Origin: Branchinecta lynchi
Lineage: Eukaryota; Arthropoda; Branchiopoda; Anostraca; Branchinectidae
Assembly (NCBI GenBank): GCA_023053575.1
Contig: JAKZAP010000021.1
Location: 11,532,212-11,596,211, forward strand
DNA length: 64,000 bases
Direction of reading: 5' to 3'
Of this stretch, positions 34,645-46,637 are shown piece after piece. Position numbers and translations under genes: made by a program. The notes beneath the pieces are model-generated. The model ran no database searches, was not told the DNA's origin, and saw nothing but the letters and a program-made list of their open reading frames with translations. Every line of letters starts with the position of its first letter. The first letter of the stretch is position 1.

Positions 34645-34960
34645 GAACGTGTTCCATCCTTCTAACAAGAGTAATTGTTGGCTTCTAATTCCGTTCCAAC
34701 CTTGCTGAAAGTTAGTACGGTGACTTTCCAACCTTCTCGAAGTAGTAACTAATACTAACTATTTGCTTACCATGCTCGGGAGCGTATTAAGCGTGGTAAC
34801 TATGAATCTCTGTAAAGTGATTGGCCGGATTACCCATTGTAGCTGCCGTGTAGTAATATTTTACCGAAAATTTAAAAATGTGATCCAGGATTGACACCAA
34901 GAATCCAAAATTAGTGATGTTATGCGTAGTAACTATGGTAAGTAGGGTGGAACACGCTCT
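34645..34960. mobile_element. GTGTTCCACCC foldback element, right-arm copy
   Basis: Mirror of 19425-19740. Ends GAACGTGTTCCATCCTTCTA and GGTAAGTAGGGTGGAACACG. Confidence 0.7.
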
Positions 34961-35096
34961 AGGATTTAGAAATTTCGGTTTGTGAAGCAATAATTATTTA
35001 GGTTTTGGAAGCAACTCACAGATTTAGTAGTGCTGTTTGGGGCTGCCTTTTACTCAGTGGTATCAAAAATTTGGATATGGAAGTTCAGTTATTTGT

Positions 35097-36868
35097 TTTT
35101 ATGACACTTTCCCTTCTGCCAAGTGCCATATAGCAATCACAATTTCTGTACGTCCATCGGTCTGTCGGTCGTCTGTCCAGGTTTTGCTAGTTCGGGCACT
35201 TCGACATAAGCTAGGACGATGAAACTTGGCAGGCATATCAGGGACCCCAAAAGATCAAGTTGGAAATAATGACTTCACCGATCTGAGCATTGTGGGGAAG
35301 TGGAGGGAGGGGGAATCTGGAATCTAGAGGTGTTTATAACTTTTTAACGGGTGATCGGATCTTAATGAAACTTGATATTTGGAAAGACTCCGTGTTTCCG
35401 ACGACCCGCTTAAAGTACGGACCGGATAAGGCGACTTTGGGGGGAGCTGGAGGTGGGGGGGAACTGGAAATCTTGGAAAACCCTTAGTGTGGACGGATCG
35501 GGATGAAACTTGGTGGGTAGAACGAGCACAAGTCCTAGGTATGTTGTTGACATGAACGGACTGGATTCGAGCACTGTGGGGGCTCGGGGGGGGGGAATTC
35601 CGGTGATCCCGCTAGTTCGTACTTCCGGATGTGCTAGGACAATGAAACTTGGCAGGCATATCAGAGACCTGAAATGATTAAGCTGGAAATAGTCACTTCC
35701 CCGATCTGAGCATCGTAGGGGAAGTGGAGGGAGGGGGAATCCGGAATCTTGAGGTATTTTTAACTTTCGAACGGGTGATGGGATAGCAATGAAATTGGAT
35801 ATTTGGAGAGATCTTGTGCCTCAGAAGACCCATTTAAAATCCGGACCGGATCTGTTGACTTTGGAGGGGGGGGGGGTTGGACGAGGAAACCGGAAATTTT
35901 TGTGAAACGCTTAGAGTGGAGGGATTGGGACGAAACTTGTTGGCAAGAAACTGCTCAAGTCCTAGATACATCGTTGACATAACAGGGCCGGATTGGGGCA
36001 CTGTGGGGGAGTTGGGGGGGGGGGGGCGGAATTCGGCGATCCCGCGAGTTTGGTACTAGGACGATGATATTTGGTAGACATATCAGGGACCCGGACAGAC
36101 TGCCTTAAGAATAGTTGTTTCCCCGATCCGACCATCGTGGGGGGCGTGGAGTGATGGCGAATCCGGAATCTACTGGCATGCATAACTTTTGAACAGGAGA
36201 TCGGATCTGAATGAAACTTGGCAAGTGGAAAGAGCTGTCGTCTCAGATGTTCCACGTGCAGTCCGGACCGGATCCGATATTTGTGGGGGGAGTTGGAGGG
36301 AGCCACCGAAAATTTTGTGAAACGCTTGGAGTCGAGAGATTGGGATAGAATCTGGTAAGAAAAACAAGCATAAGCCCTGTAGACACGTTCTTGATAGGGG
36401 CTTACCGGGACTCTTTGGGGGGAGTTGGAGGAGGTTTCCCGGAATTCCAGTGATCGCGAGTTATGATGAGTCATAGATGACATATTTTAGGGTTCGGACC
36501 GAATCCGAGCACGGTGCTCGAGCAATTTCCCGAAAAATGCTCAGATTCGAGTGAAACTTGATAGGCGGTAAGAGAAGATGATTAATTTATGTGTCCGAAC
36601 CAGATTCGGCCGTGGCAGGGGGAGGGTACCGGAAATAGTGTGGCACGTTTAGGAGTCAAACGAGTGGATCTAAAATTAAGGGAAGAAAAGTAATATGCCC
36701 TAGATGATCCGACGGAATGCCAGAAATACTCAGACTCGAGTCAAGCCAGATTTCCTATTTCTAGGTCCGAACCTAGGGAGGTTGAAGGTGGTATTTTGTG
36801 ACATTATCATCTGCTTTGTTCCATTACCTAGGCCTACTCGTACCAAGTGCAATATGAGTTTTTTATAG
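35097..36868 (-). repeat. TATGGCAC-family element, mirror of copy 3
   Basis: Same structure as 17494-19288 in reverse. G-run lengths differ from the left arm, which shifts some chance open frames. Confidence 0.75.
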
Positions 36869-37274
36869 CTGAATTTGTCTGAATCTAGCCTACATGTAAA
36901 ATAAGTATAGTATAAAATAGCTAGGATGTATTACTGCAGGTCTGATTAAATAGATAGGCCAAAATCAGTAATAGAAACGAAATATTTGCTGTGATTCACA
37001 GAAAGCCAGCAAATTCATGCTAGGGTCCACATTACTTTTCATAGCTACCCTATCAACACCTATCTGTTTAAAAATCAATCACTTTAGCCACTTGCTAATG
37101 CTGCACGTAAACTTTATCGAAATATTTTCTTTCACTGTAAATAACATTCAAATCAACATATTTCTCTTATCCGAATATCATTACCTCTCTGTTAGATCTT
37201 TCAAAACAGCAAATGGTAGAAGGAGAAGTCTTAAAATTCTAAGAAATCATGTAAACAGAACTTCCCAGTTGTTG

Positions 37275-38724
37275 TTTTTTTATGGCACTAGCCTTTCGTC
37301 CAAGTGCCATACAGCGATTGTAATTTGTGTCCGTCAGTCGGTCCTGGTTTTGCTAGTTCGGGCACTTCTAGATAAGCTTGGACGATGAAGCTTGGCAGGC
37401 ATATCAGGAACTAGACCAGATTAAATTATAAATGGTCACTTCCCCGATCCGACCATCTGGAGGGGAGTGGAGGGAGGGGGAATCCGGAAAAATTAGATAT
37501 TTTTAGCTTACGAAGGGGTGATCGGATCTTAATGAAACTTGATATATGGAAGGACCTCGTGTCTCAGACCCTCTATTTTAAATGCAGACCGGATCCGGTG
37601 AAATTGGGGGGAGTTGGAGGGGGAAACCGGAAATCTTGGAAAACACTTAGAGTGGAGGGATCCGGATGAAACTTGGTGGAAAGTACAAGCAAAAGTCTTA
37701 GATACGTGACTGATATAACCGGAACGGATCCGCTCACTTTGGGGGAGTTGGGGGGGGGAGAAGTCCGAATTTCTAGTGATCCCGCGAGTTCGGTGCTTCC
37801 TGGTGTGCTGGGACGATGGAAATTGACAGGCATGTCAGGGACCCGACCAGATTAAGTAGGAAATCGTCAATTCCCCGATTCGTCCATCTGGGGGGGGGGA
37901 GGGAGTGGAGGGAGGGTGAAGCCAAAATCTGAGGTATTTTTAGCTTGCGAACGGGTGATCGGATCTTGATGAAAGTTGATATTTAGGAATACCTCGTGTC
38001 TCAGACATCTCCCTTTAAATCCGGGCTGGATCCGATGACACTGGGGGGAGTTGAAGGAGGGAACCGGAAATTTTGAGAAACGATTAGAGTGGAGGGATCG
38101 GGATGAAACCTGCTGGGAAAAACAACCACAAGTCCTAGACGTGTCGTTGACATAGCCGGACCGGATCAGGGCACTGTGGGGGAGTTGGGTTGGGGGTCCG
38201 GATTTCTAGCGATCCCGCTAGTTCGTCATACTTCCTGATGTCCTAGGGCGATGAAACTTGGCCGGTATGTCAGGGATCCGAACAGATTGACTTGAGAACA
38301 GCCGTTTCCCCGACCCGACCATCGTGGGGGGAGTGGGTGGATGGGGAGTCCGGAATCTAGTGGCGTGCATAAGTTTTGAACGGGTGATCGGATCTGAACG
38401 AAACTTGTCTGGTGAGCTATCGCCCCGGACGTTCAGTGTCACGTCCGGGTCGGGTCCAATATCTGTGGGGATGAGGGGGGGGGGGAACTCTAGAAGCAGA
38501 GGGGTTTGGACGGAACTTAATGGATGGAGCAAGCATTAGACAGTCACGTGCATTTGCTATAGATAATCGAGACGATGCCGGAACTGCTCCGAAATGAGTG
38601 AAACTAAATATCCTATTTCTATTTCCGAACCGTATTTTTGGATGGCGGGTGTATTTTGTGACGTTCTCATCTACTTTCTTGTACAGCCTACTCGTACAAG
38701 TGCCATATGAGCTCGTAGCTCTTG
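37275..38724 (-). repeat. TATGGCAC-family element, mirror of copy 2
   Basis: Same structure as 15626-17075 in reverse. All 155 residues of the chance frame 38417-38884 are identical to the left arm, a measure of arm identity. Confidence 0.75.
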
Positions 38725-39050
38725 TTTCTTTCTGTATTACTGAATTATAAGCAAGAAACAAAGCCAGGGTATGGACACACAGATTCCCAGTTCTTGTTTT
38801 TTTCTTTCTGCATGATTGAATTATAAGCAAGAAACAAAGCCAGGGTATGGAAAATTTAAGAGTGGAATTCAAAGAAGCAACCATTGGTTGAAACAGATTT
38901 TATTGGGCTAATGTTGTACTGTGCCCAGTGCTTTCCGAGTTGTTGTTTTTTCTACTTTTCCTTATGACTGAGTTATAAGCAAGAAACAAAGCCAGGGTAT
39001 GAAAATTTGAGAGTGGAATTCAAAGAAGCAACCAAGCAACAGACTTTTAT
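38720..39050 (-). repeat. CCCTGGCTTTG tandem repeat, mirror copy
   Basis: Mirror of 15296-15625 with three units carrying GCAAGAAACAAAGCCAGGGT. Confidence 0.75.
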
Positions 39051-39470
39051 TGGGCTACTGTAGTTCTGTGTCCAATGCTCCAATCTTGGAGGGACTGTGC
39101 CAAAAATTTAAGATTTCTGTTTGCCTGTGGGAATCAGTACCAGTTGCGGTGCCATCACATGCTCTGTGAACCAAAGGCCAGAAGAAGGAGACACTTCCTC
39201 TTAGGCAAGGACCCAGTTGGGCTGTTAGTGTTTTATATTCACAGACCCGTCATGAAAAGGGTCCCCCCTACTCCCCCCTAGTCAAACATTTTCCATCAGA
39301 CATGAACATTAGTCGAATAGTCAAAGGAAAAGGTCCCATGATCGATCTGGGGTACTAATGAATAACTGTTTTTAGAATAAACAGTATAGGCTAATAAATT
39401 GCTTGAGTCTGCATGTTAGGGTACCAGATAAGTAACAAATCACACATTAAACAACCTTGTTGTTTTTCAG

Positions 39471-39540
39471 GCTCAGAGTCAAATCGCAACCTGGTTATCA
39501 ACCACTGTTCACTTTTATGATGAATTTTGGCCGGTCCAAA
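39471..39540 (+). CDS. Candidate 70-bp internal exon, right arm
   Basis: Acceptor CCTTGTTGTTTTTCAG, then 70 bp, then AAA|GTAAGT. Mirror of 14810-14879; the exon itself is identical in both arms. Because 70 is not a multiple of three it would change phase. Function unknown. Confidence 0.4.
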
Positions 39541-40125
39541 GTAAGTATTAAGGTTCAATTAGTTGTTTGTTCTGTTGGATTGCAATATGTGTACCGAGAT
39601 TGTTTACTGGTTGCACAGATAGTCATAATCTTGGTTAGGGGTGTAGAATTTTTTGTTTTTTAAGAAGCAAAATAGCTTTTGCATGCGTTGTGTGGACTTG
39701 TACTCAAATTTTGAAGAACTTTGAAATGAAATTGTAAAGTGTAAATTGTAAACACTTATTTTTCAACGATTTTCATTAAATTTTCATGATAGAGATAATT
39801 TAGTCTTGCACCGGGTCTATTCTTGTTGGCCGGGAACGTGTTGCGTTGCCGTGAAACGAACGGCGAGTTTTGTCGGTTTATTTCAAGTCCTGTCGGTACA
39901 AATTGGAGCCATAAAGGCAAAAGGCTATAGTGACGCCCTTACCCACGGCGAATTACGTTGGGAACTGTACTGGGTTTCAGGAAAGGCTTCAAATCGGATA
40001 AGAGGCCGGCAGACCGACTTTCATTATATGGATGTTCCACGTGCACGTCCGACCCTTAGCTGAGACCCTTAGCTGAAATACAATATCCTGCCTACCCTTG
40101 CAGGTGCCATAAAAGCTTTCAGCTC

Positions 40126-40938
40126 TTGTTGAACCATATTTTGCGGCAGAGAAGTAGCTCGCCCGGATTATTCAAAACTAGAAATTCTCGACGTAAAATT
40201 TTGTTACATAGACAAATAGAGATTCAGTACAGGGAAATGAGTACGTACTGGATCTGTAACTGGGATAGGCCGATTATCGACCATAAAACGACTGTGAACG
40301 AAAAGTGAGCGTTAACGAAACCAATAAATGCTGAAAGAGGAGATAGGATACACTTTGAAGTGTAGATCTGTAGAGCAGGAATGGATGGAATTACCACTGA
40401 AGTGTGATTAATAATTATCTTGAGTATGACGTGTCCTTTAATTAAGCACTGTAGGCTATGCTGATACGCTGAACTACGGGGAAGGTCGCAGGAAGTGTGA
40501 TAGGAAGGACATCATTTTAATGCATTCCATCGCGGGCAAGCTAGATTAAACCCGAACGTGAAAGAAACGTATATATCTTTTAATAAGTTCACGGGCTCCA
40601 TCGGAAATGGGATCTTCTACAGGTTTGTTATATATTTTTGGCTGACAGATGAGCTTACCTATCTTTCACAGGAGGCAAGAGGCGGTACGCAAGATGAAGA
40701 ATGGAAGAAGGATTCATAATTTTATGCTCAGTTTCATGGGTTTGATTACAAATATTGGTCTCGTTCATGGCATTACCTTTTAATTTCCTATAGCCTACGA
40801 AGAACAGTAAAGAAACGATTCGAGACGAGAGGAAGTTGACGTTTAAGTAGATACACCCTGAGATGCTTGCTGGTTCAGATTTAACTGATACAAGATAACT
40901 GAGAGCTAGTCAACAATTCTCAACCTCTTCTGATTTTG
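40126..40938. other. Right-arm stretch without supported features
   Basis: Mirror of 13409-14230; nothing recognised. Confidence 0.4.
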
Positions 40939-41380
40939 AATTTTGGGATCCCAAAACGTACGTGGAAGGATACCTACGACATCGCAAAAGTTGTCCGTCT
41001 GTTCGTCTGTCTGTCTGTCTGTGAGCACGAAAACTCTCGAAGGGAATGGGATAATTTCATGAAGCTTCTTGGGAGGATCCTTCGGGGCAAGGAAAAGGTC
41101 GCGTATTTGGATTAAACTTGGTGTGAGGATTCTTTGGGTCAAGGGACAGGTCGAGTTCGTAGATGGGTTCTGTATTATAGGGGTTAACACACATGCTGAA
41201 TCCATATCTGAACTTGGTTTTCTCAGATGATTTGCTTTTGGCCTGAATCTGTTTCTAAATTTTAATAGTAAAAATATTCCAGGAGTCTGGCTAAGACTGG
41301 ATCTGGCGGCAAAGACAAAACCTAATTGTCTATATCGAATATTAAATTTGTGGGATCCCATCGAAACCTTTGGTCTTGTT
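40939..41380 (-). mobile_element. GGGATCCC-family element, short copy (right arm)
   Basis: Mirror of 12970-13408 with both ends and no internal TTCCGG monomers. Confidence 0.8.
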
Positions 41381-42204
41381 CCATTACTGTTCAATTTCTA
41401 GTATCCTTTAATAATGTGTTTAATGGATACAGCCAACACTAGGAAAACACCACACTGTAAGAAGACACCAAGCAAAAGGAAACGGAACTTCTACTTCGTG
41501 GTCAACCTGCCATTTTCTGCCCCTTTCCCCGCGAATAAGCTCGAGAAATAAAAAAAAGACACGCAAGAACATGCTCAACACGGAAAGAACATGAGTCCTA
41601 CTCCTTTTTTCACACCAACAAGGTCGACAACCAGAAGAAGGGACAGGGTGTTAAATCTAGAGGTTAAACTATAAATTTGTAAGATGCCGAACCACAGAAT
41701 ATGATATTTATCTGTAAAGGTGTTAGCTGCCGACCCGTGAAGGTTTCACTGGTTCTGGTATGCCGTGCCTTTCTTAGTATCTGCTCTTTTTTTTAGTACT
41801 CGAGTTGTGACGATGACGATCATAGAAGAACGGGTAAATTAGTAAATTAGTTGCCGACCCCTGACGGGACACTATATTGTATACTGAAAATTCCGGAGCC
41901 TAAAAGAAGGCACGTTGTAGAATCTCCTTTTCAACGCAAAGAAGCTCGAGTACTAAAATGTGGCACGCCAGAAAACGGGTCCTAAAAAGGCACGTTGGAG
42001 AATTACCTTGTTTTATCCCAAGAAGCTCGAGTACTAAAAAGAGGCACGCCAGAAAATGGGTCCAAGGCATGTTATAGAACCCCTATTTTATTCTTTCAAG
42101 CTTCTTTTAGAAGCTCTTTTATCACCTATGATAAGCCAAGCAGAAAACGGGCCCTGCGACTTTCTATATGCGAATCAAGCTGGAAATCGAAGAGAAGGCA
42201 CAGT

Positions 42205-42281
42205 GAAGAGCAAGAAACGTCACGCAAAGAACGTTGTTGATTGGTTTACAAAGGAGGGATGCGTGACGTTTCTTGTTCTTC
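42205..42281. other. ACGTCACGCA hairpin, right arm
   Basis: Mirror of 12069-12145 with the same 16-bp perfect stem. Confidence 0.75.
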
Positions 42282-43143
42282 CCGAGGGTTAACTGGTGAG
42301 TTTCGGACGGGGCTATGTCAATGGTGAAGGGTGAAAAGTGTGTTAGTTGCCGACCCCTGATGGGATAGCATAATGTTTACCGCCACCTCCGGAGCCTAAA
42401 AGAAGGCACGTTATAGAATCCCCTTTATTATGGGATTCTAGCTCAAGTACTAAGAAGAAGCACGCCAGAAAACGGATACTAGATACTGTAAGTAGAATAG
42501 TTGCCGACCCCTGCCTAGTTGTGTAGCCTACCGATGCCTCTAGAGCCTAAAAGTGATAAACTAAAGAGGGGCACGCAAAAAAATGGGTCCTAAAACGGCA
42601 AGTTATGGAATTCCCGTTTTTAACGCCAAGACATCCGAGAACTAAAAAGATACACTCCAAAAAACGTGTCCTAATAAGGCACGTTACGGAATTCCTCTTT
42701 TCTAACGCAAAGACGCTCGCGTACTAAAAAGAAGCACGCGAAAACACGGGTCCTAAAAGGTCACGTTACGGATTCCCTTTTTTAACGCAAAGACGCTCGA
42801 GTACTAAAAAGAAGCACGCCAAAAAACTGATCCTAAAAGGCACTTAATAGAATCACCGTAACCCAAAGAAGTCGAGTACTAAATAAAGGCACGCAGAAAA
42901 GGGTCCTAAAAAGGCACGCCGAAAAAGGTACCTAAAAAGGCACGCCAAAAAAGGGTCTTAAAAAGGCACGGCAGAAAAGGGTCCTAAAAAGGCACCTTAT
43001 AGAATCACCTAACCCAAAGAAGTCGAGTACTAAAAAAAGGCACGCCAGAAAAGGGTCCTAAAATGCAATGCCACGCCAGAAAAGGGACCTAAAAAGGCTC
43101 GCCAGAAAAGGGTCATAAAAAGGCACTTAATAGAATCACCTAA

Positions 43144-43688
43144 AGCATTGTCCTAATAGGTATAATAAGGTGAATAGCGCTATACGCGATGTTTACGTCT
43201 TAACACACACGCCTGTTCAAATACAACCCAAGAGGTTCTTATCAATGCGGCTTCAGGTGTTGCCAAGGTAATACAATTTTTCGAGCTCTAAAAATATCCG
43301 AAAAGGTTCTTGGTACTACTTGAAGTACACGAGTACAATATAACGCAAACTATACTGTAAAAAAGCTATTAAAATAACGGATGGACAGCATTGATCCTCG
43401 AACTGACGAAAAGCCCTCGTAATAGAACAGAAACGTGCTTTGTTAAGAAAAGTTGTTTCTTTAGCTTCCAACAAAGTAGAACTGTTGTGCTTTCTTTGGC
43501 AACCCTGACGACGCTGCGCCTCTCCTCGGCCCGCTGGCGGAACCAACCGAGCGATCTGATTCGCCCTGCATAAGCCAGAATAGAACGCTAGTCTATTCTC
43601 CTTATTCACCTTATTACAGCGCGCTCCGAGGAAAAGAGGAATCTGTAATAAGTCTTATACGCGGTAATACACCTATTAGGACAATGCT
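43144..43688. mobile_element. Harbinger-like miniature element, right arm only
   Basis: Ends AGCATTGTCCTAATAGG and CCTATTAGGACAATGCT are exact inverted repeats of 17 bp. TAA is duplicated at 43141-43143 and 43689-43691; 3-bp TAA/TTA duplications are typical of PIF/Harbinger elements. It lies inside the tandem array and is absent from the left arm. The interior has no protein. Its 3' part resembles 50320-50555, and its middle (CCTCGAACT, GAAAAGTTGTT, AACCCTG) resembles 10110-10270 in segment A. Confidence 0.85.
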
Positions 43689-44869
43689 TAACCCAAAGAA
43701 GTTGAGCGCTAAAAAAAGGCGGTCCTAAAAAGGCACGCCAGAAAAGGGACCTAAAAAGGCACGCCAGAAAAGGGACCTAAAAAGGCACGCTAGAAAAGGG
43801 TCCTAAAAAGGCACGTTAAAGAATCACCTTTTATAACCCAATGAAGTCGAGTACTGATAAAAAAGGCACGCCAGAAAAGGGTCCTGAAAATGCACGCCAG
43901 AAAAGGGTCCTAAAAAGGCACGCCAAAAAGGGTCCTAAAAAGGCACGTTAAATAATCACCTTCTTTAACCCAAAGAAGTCGAGTAGCATACTAGAAAAAG
44001 GCACGCCAGAAAAGGGTCCTAAAAAGGCACGCCAAAAAGGGTCCTAAAAAGGCACGTTATAGAATCACCTTTTTTAACCCAAAGAAGTCGAGTAGTCTAC
44101 TAGAAAAATGCTCGCCAGAAAAGGGTCCTAAAAACGCACGCCAGAAAAGGGACCTAAACGAGCACTAAAAAAAGGCGCGCCAGAAAAATCCATTTTTATG
44201 CAAAGAAGCTCGAGTACTAAAAAGAGGCACGCCAGAAAAAGGGTCCTAAAAGGCACGTTATAGAATCACCTTTTAACCCAAAGAAGTCGAGTAGCCTACT
44301 AGAAAAAGGCACGCCAGAAAAGGGTCCTAAAAAGGCACGCCAGAAAGGGTCCTAAAAAGGCACGTTATAGAATCACCTTTTTTAACCCAAAGAAGTCGAG
44401 CACAAGAAAGGCACGCCAAAAAATTTTGTATGCAAAGAAGCTGGAGTACTAAAAAGAGGCACGCCAGAAAACGGGTCCTAAAAAAAGGCACAGACGGTGC
44501 ATGCCTCCTGGTGCAGGCATGCCTTCTTTTAGTATGCCGTGCCTCTTTTTAGTACGTGTGCCTCTTTTTAGTAGCATGCCTCCTGCACCATGCCGTGCCG
44601 TGCCGTGCCTCTTTTTAGTCGATCCCGAGGAGAGGGGAAGTGCCCAAAGGAACGAAGCAACAGAGAACAAAAGATTTAAAAGAAAGATCTGACTTTGTTT
44701 TGTGTTTGTGCTCAACATTATATGAGCATGTGCTACACTCAGGAGCGTCACGACTGGCGGGAGGGGGAGGGGGGAAGCCCCCCCCCCAACGCTGTCGGCC
44801 AGTCGGTAAAAAATAACCGAGTCGGCGCGAAGCGCCGCGATTCTTCGTCAAAAAAGTTGATTTTTTTCA

Positions 44870-44970
44870 TGAAAATAGTCGGCTTTTCTGAAAATTGGTC
44901 GATTTTTTGTCAAAATAGTCGGTTTTTCTGAAAATCAGTGGATTTTTCTGAAAATCAGTCGATTTTTTTT
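44870..44970 (+). repeat. Short tandem repeat, unit about 22 bp (A copy 2)
   Basis: Counterpart of 6155-6275. Confidence 0.75.
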
Positions 44971-45332
44971 TTAATGTAATTTTTTTTCTGCACTCAATAG
45001 AGATAAGATTAATCCCAGTAGGAAATACTGCAGTTAACTTTAATCCTTACTCGGAAAAACGTTTTACAGTGTAGTCCTGTCCTCTCCCCTTCTTTAACGT
45101 AGTTAATTACTTCTGAATCTCACCTTGATACAAAGCCTAGCCTATCGATCCCAAACCACAGATTCCCACGCGAAAAAGGCTACTTCTTCTCGTGCAGTCT
45201 TGGCAGTTGGCCAACCGGGAATCTTCAATGCGCCTTTTGTATTATTCTCCAATCCATGTTACTAGGAATACCCGTCAATTGGTGATTTTCATGCCCGTAA
45301 CATTAATAAGTAGTGAATTGAAAGACAAAAAT

Positions 45333-45398
45333 ACTCCTCGACCAGGATTATAACCCAGACCCCCCCCCCCCCCCCCTCTAGGCGCGTGCTGTTATTTG
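45333..45398 (-). repeat. tRNA-related fragment (A copy 2)
   Basis: Counterpart of 6655-6721 with a longer C run on the plus strand. Confidence 0.35.
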
Positions 45399-45476
45399 TC
45401 ACGGCACGGCAGAAGTCCGTTGTATTAACCTTCCATTTATGTAGGGGTCGGTATGTAAAAATGTATCGGTTTATTT

Positions 45477-46527
45477 AAAAAGAGGCACGGCATAGTGTAG
45501 GAGGCACACGTACTAAAAAGAGGCATGAAAACTAAAAGGGCCCTTTCAGGCTACATAGTGAGGATCAGGAACAATCTTCTAACGTGTCTTCTTTTAGTCT
45601 CCGGAGTTACAAACTCTGACTTACTTGTCTGCTTCTCCTTCCTGCTAATTTCTTTATTACTCGTTCCTCCTGTGCCATGTTGTTCCGTGCCGTGCCTCTT
45701 TTTAGCCGGCCTCCCCCTTAATATTACTCGTGCAGGAGGCACGAGTAATATTAATATTTTATTCGACCCCTACATACACGGATCAGCTAAAAAGAGGCAC
45801 GGCACGGCACAACATGGCACAGGAGGCACGAGTAATAAAGAGATTAGCAAGAAGTAGAAGCAGACAAGTAAGTCAGAATTTGTAACTCCGGAGCCTAAAA
45901 GAAGACACGTTACAAACTCTGACTTACTTGTCTGCTTCTACTTCTTGCTAATCTCTTTATTACTCGTGCCTCCTGTGCCATGTTGTGCCGTGCCGTGCCT
46001 CTTTTTAGCCGACCCCCCCCCCCCCCTAATATTACTCGTGCAGGAGCCACGAGTAATATTAATATTTTATACACGGATCAGCCAAAAAGAGGCACGGCAC
46101 GGCACAACATGGCACAGGAGGCACGAGTAATAAAGAGATTAGCAAGAAGCAGAAGCAGACAAGTAAGTCAGAATTTGTAACTCCGGAGCCTAAAAGAAGA
46201 CACGTTACAAACTCTGACTTACTTGTCTGCTTCTACTTCTTGCTAAACTCTTTATTACTCGTGCCTCCTGTGCCATGTTGTGCCGTGCCGTGCCTCTTTT
46301 TAGCCGATCCGAAAAAGAGGCACGGCATAGTATAGGAGGCACACGTACTAAAAAGAGTCACGAAAACTAAAAGGGCCCTTTCAGGCAACTGAGTGAGGAT
46401 CAGGAACAATCTTCTAACGTGTCTTCTTTTAGGCTCCGGAGTTACAAACTCTGACTTACTTGTCTGCTTCTCCTTCCTGCTAATTTCTTTATTACTCGTG
46501 CCTCCGGTGCCATGTTCTTTTTAGCCG
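45477..46527. mobile_element. Expanded array of GATCGAC-family foldback units
   Basis: Where the other A copy has about 220 bp, this copy has about 1050 bp. Two almost complete snap-back units (45781-46013 and 46076-46310) each read GGCACGGCACGGCACAACAT at one end and its complement at the other. Shared blocks TTACTTGTCTGCTTCTACTT and CTCCGGAGCCTAAAAGAAGA occur in both orientations. Partial units flank them. The near-identity of the two units indicates very recent amplification. Confidence 0.85.
45718..45754 (+). other. Perfect 16-bp hairpin containing TAATATTAC
   Basis: TTAATATTACTCGTGC (45718-45733), loop AGGAG, then the exact complement (45739-45754). A second copy with a one-base change in the inner pair is at 46027-46061. 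Confidence 0.9.
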
Positions 46528-46637
46528 ATCCCATCTATGTAGCCCGTAAATTGGCAAGTTTTCAATTGCGCACTCCCAGCGGATTTTAGCGATACTGAAA
46601 CGATACCCCGTGAAACTCTTCACCAAAGCTTTTCTCT

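Larger units (their letters stand above)
28965..44626 (-). repeat. Right arm of the giant inverted repeat
   Basis: Reverse complement of 10553-25759. Begins at the gap edge with GGGTCAGAGGATTAAAGTAT, the complement of the left arm at 25759, and ends GCCTCTTTTTAGTCGATCCC, the complement of the left arm's outer end. It is 455 bp longer than the left arm because of insertions at 33346 and 43144 and a longer array, offset by the segment missing opposite 21100-21718. Confidence 0.95.
41740..44626. repeat. GGCACG tandem array, right arm
   Basis: Mirror of 10553-12620 but longer even after removing the 545-bp insertion at 43144-43688. Units of the type GGTCCTAAAAAGGCACGCCA alternate with AACCCAAAGAAGTCGAGTA. 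Unit number differs from the left arm, as expected for unequal exchange or slippage. hAT-like GTTGCCGACCCCTG ends recur near 41850, 42345 and 42500. Confidence 0.85.

Noticed and set aside
10553..44626. Short target-site duplication around the whole palindrome
   Set aside because: The bases outside the two ends (...AAGGGGACA and GAGGAGAGGG...) do not match over 8-11 bp.
45718..45754. Rolling-circle replication origin
   Set aside because: The nonamer is in the stem, not the loop, and no Rep gene is present. Kept only as a low-interest finding.
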